Assembly (NCBI GenBank): GCA_021802085.1
Contig: JAKAAZ010000168.1
Span: 1-8,026, forward strand
Direction of reading: 5' to 3'
DNA length: 8,026 nt
From: Acidobacteriota bacterium
GTDB taxonomy: Bacteria; Acidobacteriota; Terriglobia; Terriglobales; Acidobacteriaceae
Part shown: positions 6,986 to 8,026 of the stretch, piece after piece
Position numbering within the stretch: position 1 is the first letter of the stretch
Layout: every line of letters begins with the position of its first letter
Translations under genes and position numbers: made by a program
The notes under the pieces: model-generated
The model's database searches: none
The model's input: the letters and a program-made list of their open reading frames with translations, nothing else
What the model was told of the DNA's origin: nothing

Positions 6986-6997
6986 GGCGACGTCGCC
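6986..6997. promoter_or_regulatory. perfect 12-bp palindrome, possible operator
   Basis: GGCGACGTCGCC reads identically on both strands and lies about 105 bp upstream of the barrel gene start, in the only sizeable non-coding stretch that could hold this operon's promoter. A dimeric regulator site is possible. It is GC-rich and could also be chance or a remnant of upstream sequence. Confidence 0.3.
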
Positions 6998-7053
6998 GCC
7001 TTTCCGCCGGCACCATGATACATCAGGCGAGTGTGACTGGAGTCATGCGGTGG

Positions 7054-7908
7054 TCATCGTGAACTGTCCAGATCGCGCAGCACCGCCATGGCGGCATTGC
7101 GGCCATTGATGCCGATGACACTACCACCCGGATGCGTACACGCGCCGCACAGGTAGACTCCCTTCATCGGGGTTCTGGCAGATAAGCGGTTACTCCACAT
7201 GTAGGCCGGCAGGCACTCGCCCTGGAAGATGTGGCCACCCGTCAGCCCCACCTTCTCTTCGATGTCTGGAGGCCCGAGCACTTGCGCATCGACGACAGCA
7301 TCTTCGAGATTGCTGCAAAAGCGTCCGATAGAACGGAACGTCAACGCCCGGACCTCATCGCGCCGATCGTCCCAACTGCCCACCGCAAAGGCGTACGGCA
7401 CATACTGCGCGAAGACGCTCATGGTGTGCATGTCCGCGGGAACCACGCTCGCATCATGCACGCTTTGAAAGTAAAGCTCGCACCAGAGTTGCTCTGGGAG
7501 GCATCCAGCCCGGCCAGCGGCATACCCGTCCTTCCACTCTGACTTTGTCAAGGGAGCGTTGATCTGGCCATAGTGATGCGCTTCCATCGTCCCGGGTCGG
7601 GAAATGAAGTTGGGCAGTTCGCGCAGCAACACGTTCAACTTCACGGTGCATCCCTCGATTGGCACGGAGCGCACTTTCTGCGCCCATGCTGCATCTGCGG
7701 CGGTGTCCAGCATGTTCAATGTGCGAATCGGATCGGCATTGGAGATAACAATCGGTGCCGTAATGCGTTCTCCCCCTTCCAGCAGCACGCCCTCCCCCGG
7801 CAGGATACGTGATACGTGGATGCCTGCGGTGATCATTGCGCCGGCTTCGCGGGCAGCATCGCAAAAGTAAAAGGAGACCATGCCCATGCCACCCTTTACA
7901 TAGGGGAA
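7054..7908 (-). pseudogene. C-terminal half of a phytoene-desaturase/PYROXD2-like FAD oxidoreductase, N-terminus lost
   Basis: The open frame encodes the C-terminal half of an FAD-dependent oxidoreductase; full-length relatives are about 500-530 residues. It starts in the middle of the conserved YVKGGMG block (codons at 7902-7882) and ends with the C-terminal FAD-site motif GVYLCGACTHPGGSVIGINGRNAAM (243-267 counted from the ATG at 7887), preceded by GGHIFQGECLPAYMWSNR (217-234). The N-terminal dinucleotide-binding GxGxxG fold is absent: an in-frame TAA (7909-7911) stops the frame, and the sequence further upstream does not resemble this family. Without it the product cannot bind FAD normally, so a pseudogene is likely. 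An AAAGGG just before ATG 7887 could still allow translation of a 277-residue fragment. The gene reads toward the barrel gene, with 172 bp between its stop and that gene's start. Confidence 0.75.
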
Positions 7909-7917
7909 TTATATACT

Positions 7918-8026
7918 TTACTCCCTGCTGGAACTTGCCAACTGTTTGTACGTGATCCGGGTTCCTATCGACTTCCCCAGCAGAGAATCGATCCGGTCGA
8001 GCGTATGAATCTTCACGTTCCCCTCG
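7918..8026 (-). CDS. 3' end of an unidentified reading frame, cut by the window edge
   Basis: The minus-strand frame is open from the window edge to a TAA at 7918-7920 and gives the last 35 residues, containing DRIDSLLGKSIGTRITYKQL. I do not recognise it. A hand count of codon positions gives GC of about 46, 43 and 74 percent at positions 1, 2 and 3, which looks like real coding sequence for a GC-rich genome. It does not resemble the N-terminal half expected for the adjoining FAD oxidoreductase fragment, so it is probably the tail of a different gene placed there by a rearrangement or mobile element. Confidence 0.4.
   Translation of the reverse strand, partial: EGNVKIHTLDRIDSLLGKSIGTRITYKQLASSSRE

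Overview
The window looks like a chromosomal stretch from a moderately GC-rich, menaquinone-using bacterium. The best guess is an acidobacterium (Terriglobia-like). This is inferred from a futalosine-pathway menaquinone gene, a secreted GH92 glycosidase next to a Tat-exported sugar-isomerase-type barrel, and an intergenic repeat whose translation reads HSERSEES, a repeat type I associate with Acidobacteria. No rRNA, tRNA, CRISPR array, intact transposase or phage gene was seen.

Layout. On the + strand, 161-1625 holds a two-gene unit with an 8-base overlap: an ABC ATPase and a UPF0014 permease of the FetA/FetB type (putative iron export). It converges on a minus-strand gene (1847-2704) for MqnD, 1,4-dihydroxy-6-naphthoate synthase. 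The whole gap between these convergent genes is a roughly 200-bp nested inverted repeat that begins at the fetB stop codon. It may be a MITE-like element and may also act as a terminator. Upstream of mqnD on the same strand is an unrecognised two-helix membrane protein with a Pro/Glu-rich linker (2876-3406). Codon-position composition just past its stop suggests its reading frame may have been broken.

The next block (3556-6881, minus strand) is a pair of exported carbohydrate genes. A Tat-signal xylose-isomerase-like TIM-barrel protein comes first, then 134 bp later a Sec-signal GH92 alpha-mannosidase-family enzyme, with a terminator-like hairpin right after the latter. The 172-bp leader of this pair carries a perfect 12-bp palindrome and a 7-bp stem-loop just above the ribosome binding site. 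The likely theme is release and conversion of alpha-mannose-type sugars outside the cytoplasm.

The right end (7054-8026, minus strand) holds the C-terminal half of a phytoene-desaturase/PYROXD2-like FAD oxidoreductase. Its frame is open only to a TAA at 7909-7911, and its FAD-binding N-terminal half is absent. Immediately upstream is the apparent 3' end of an unrelated, unidentified reading frame. This looks like a gene cut by insertion, deletion or another rearrangement.

Most genes here belong to known families. The parts not explained by ordinary genes are the inverted-repeat element at 1622-1828, the junction near 7902-7920, and the possible frameshift around 2876-2930.
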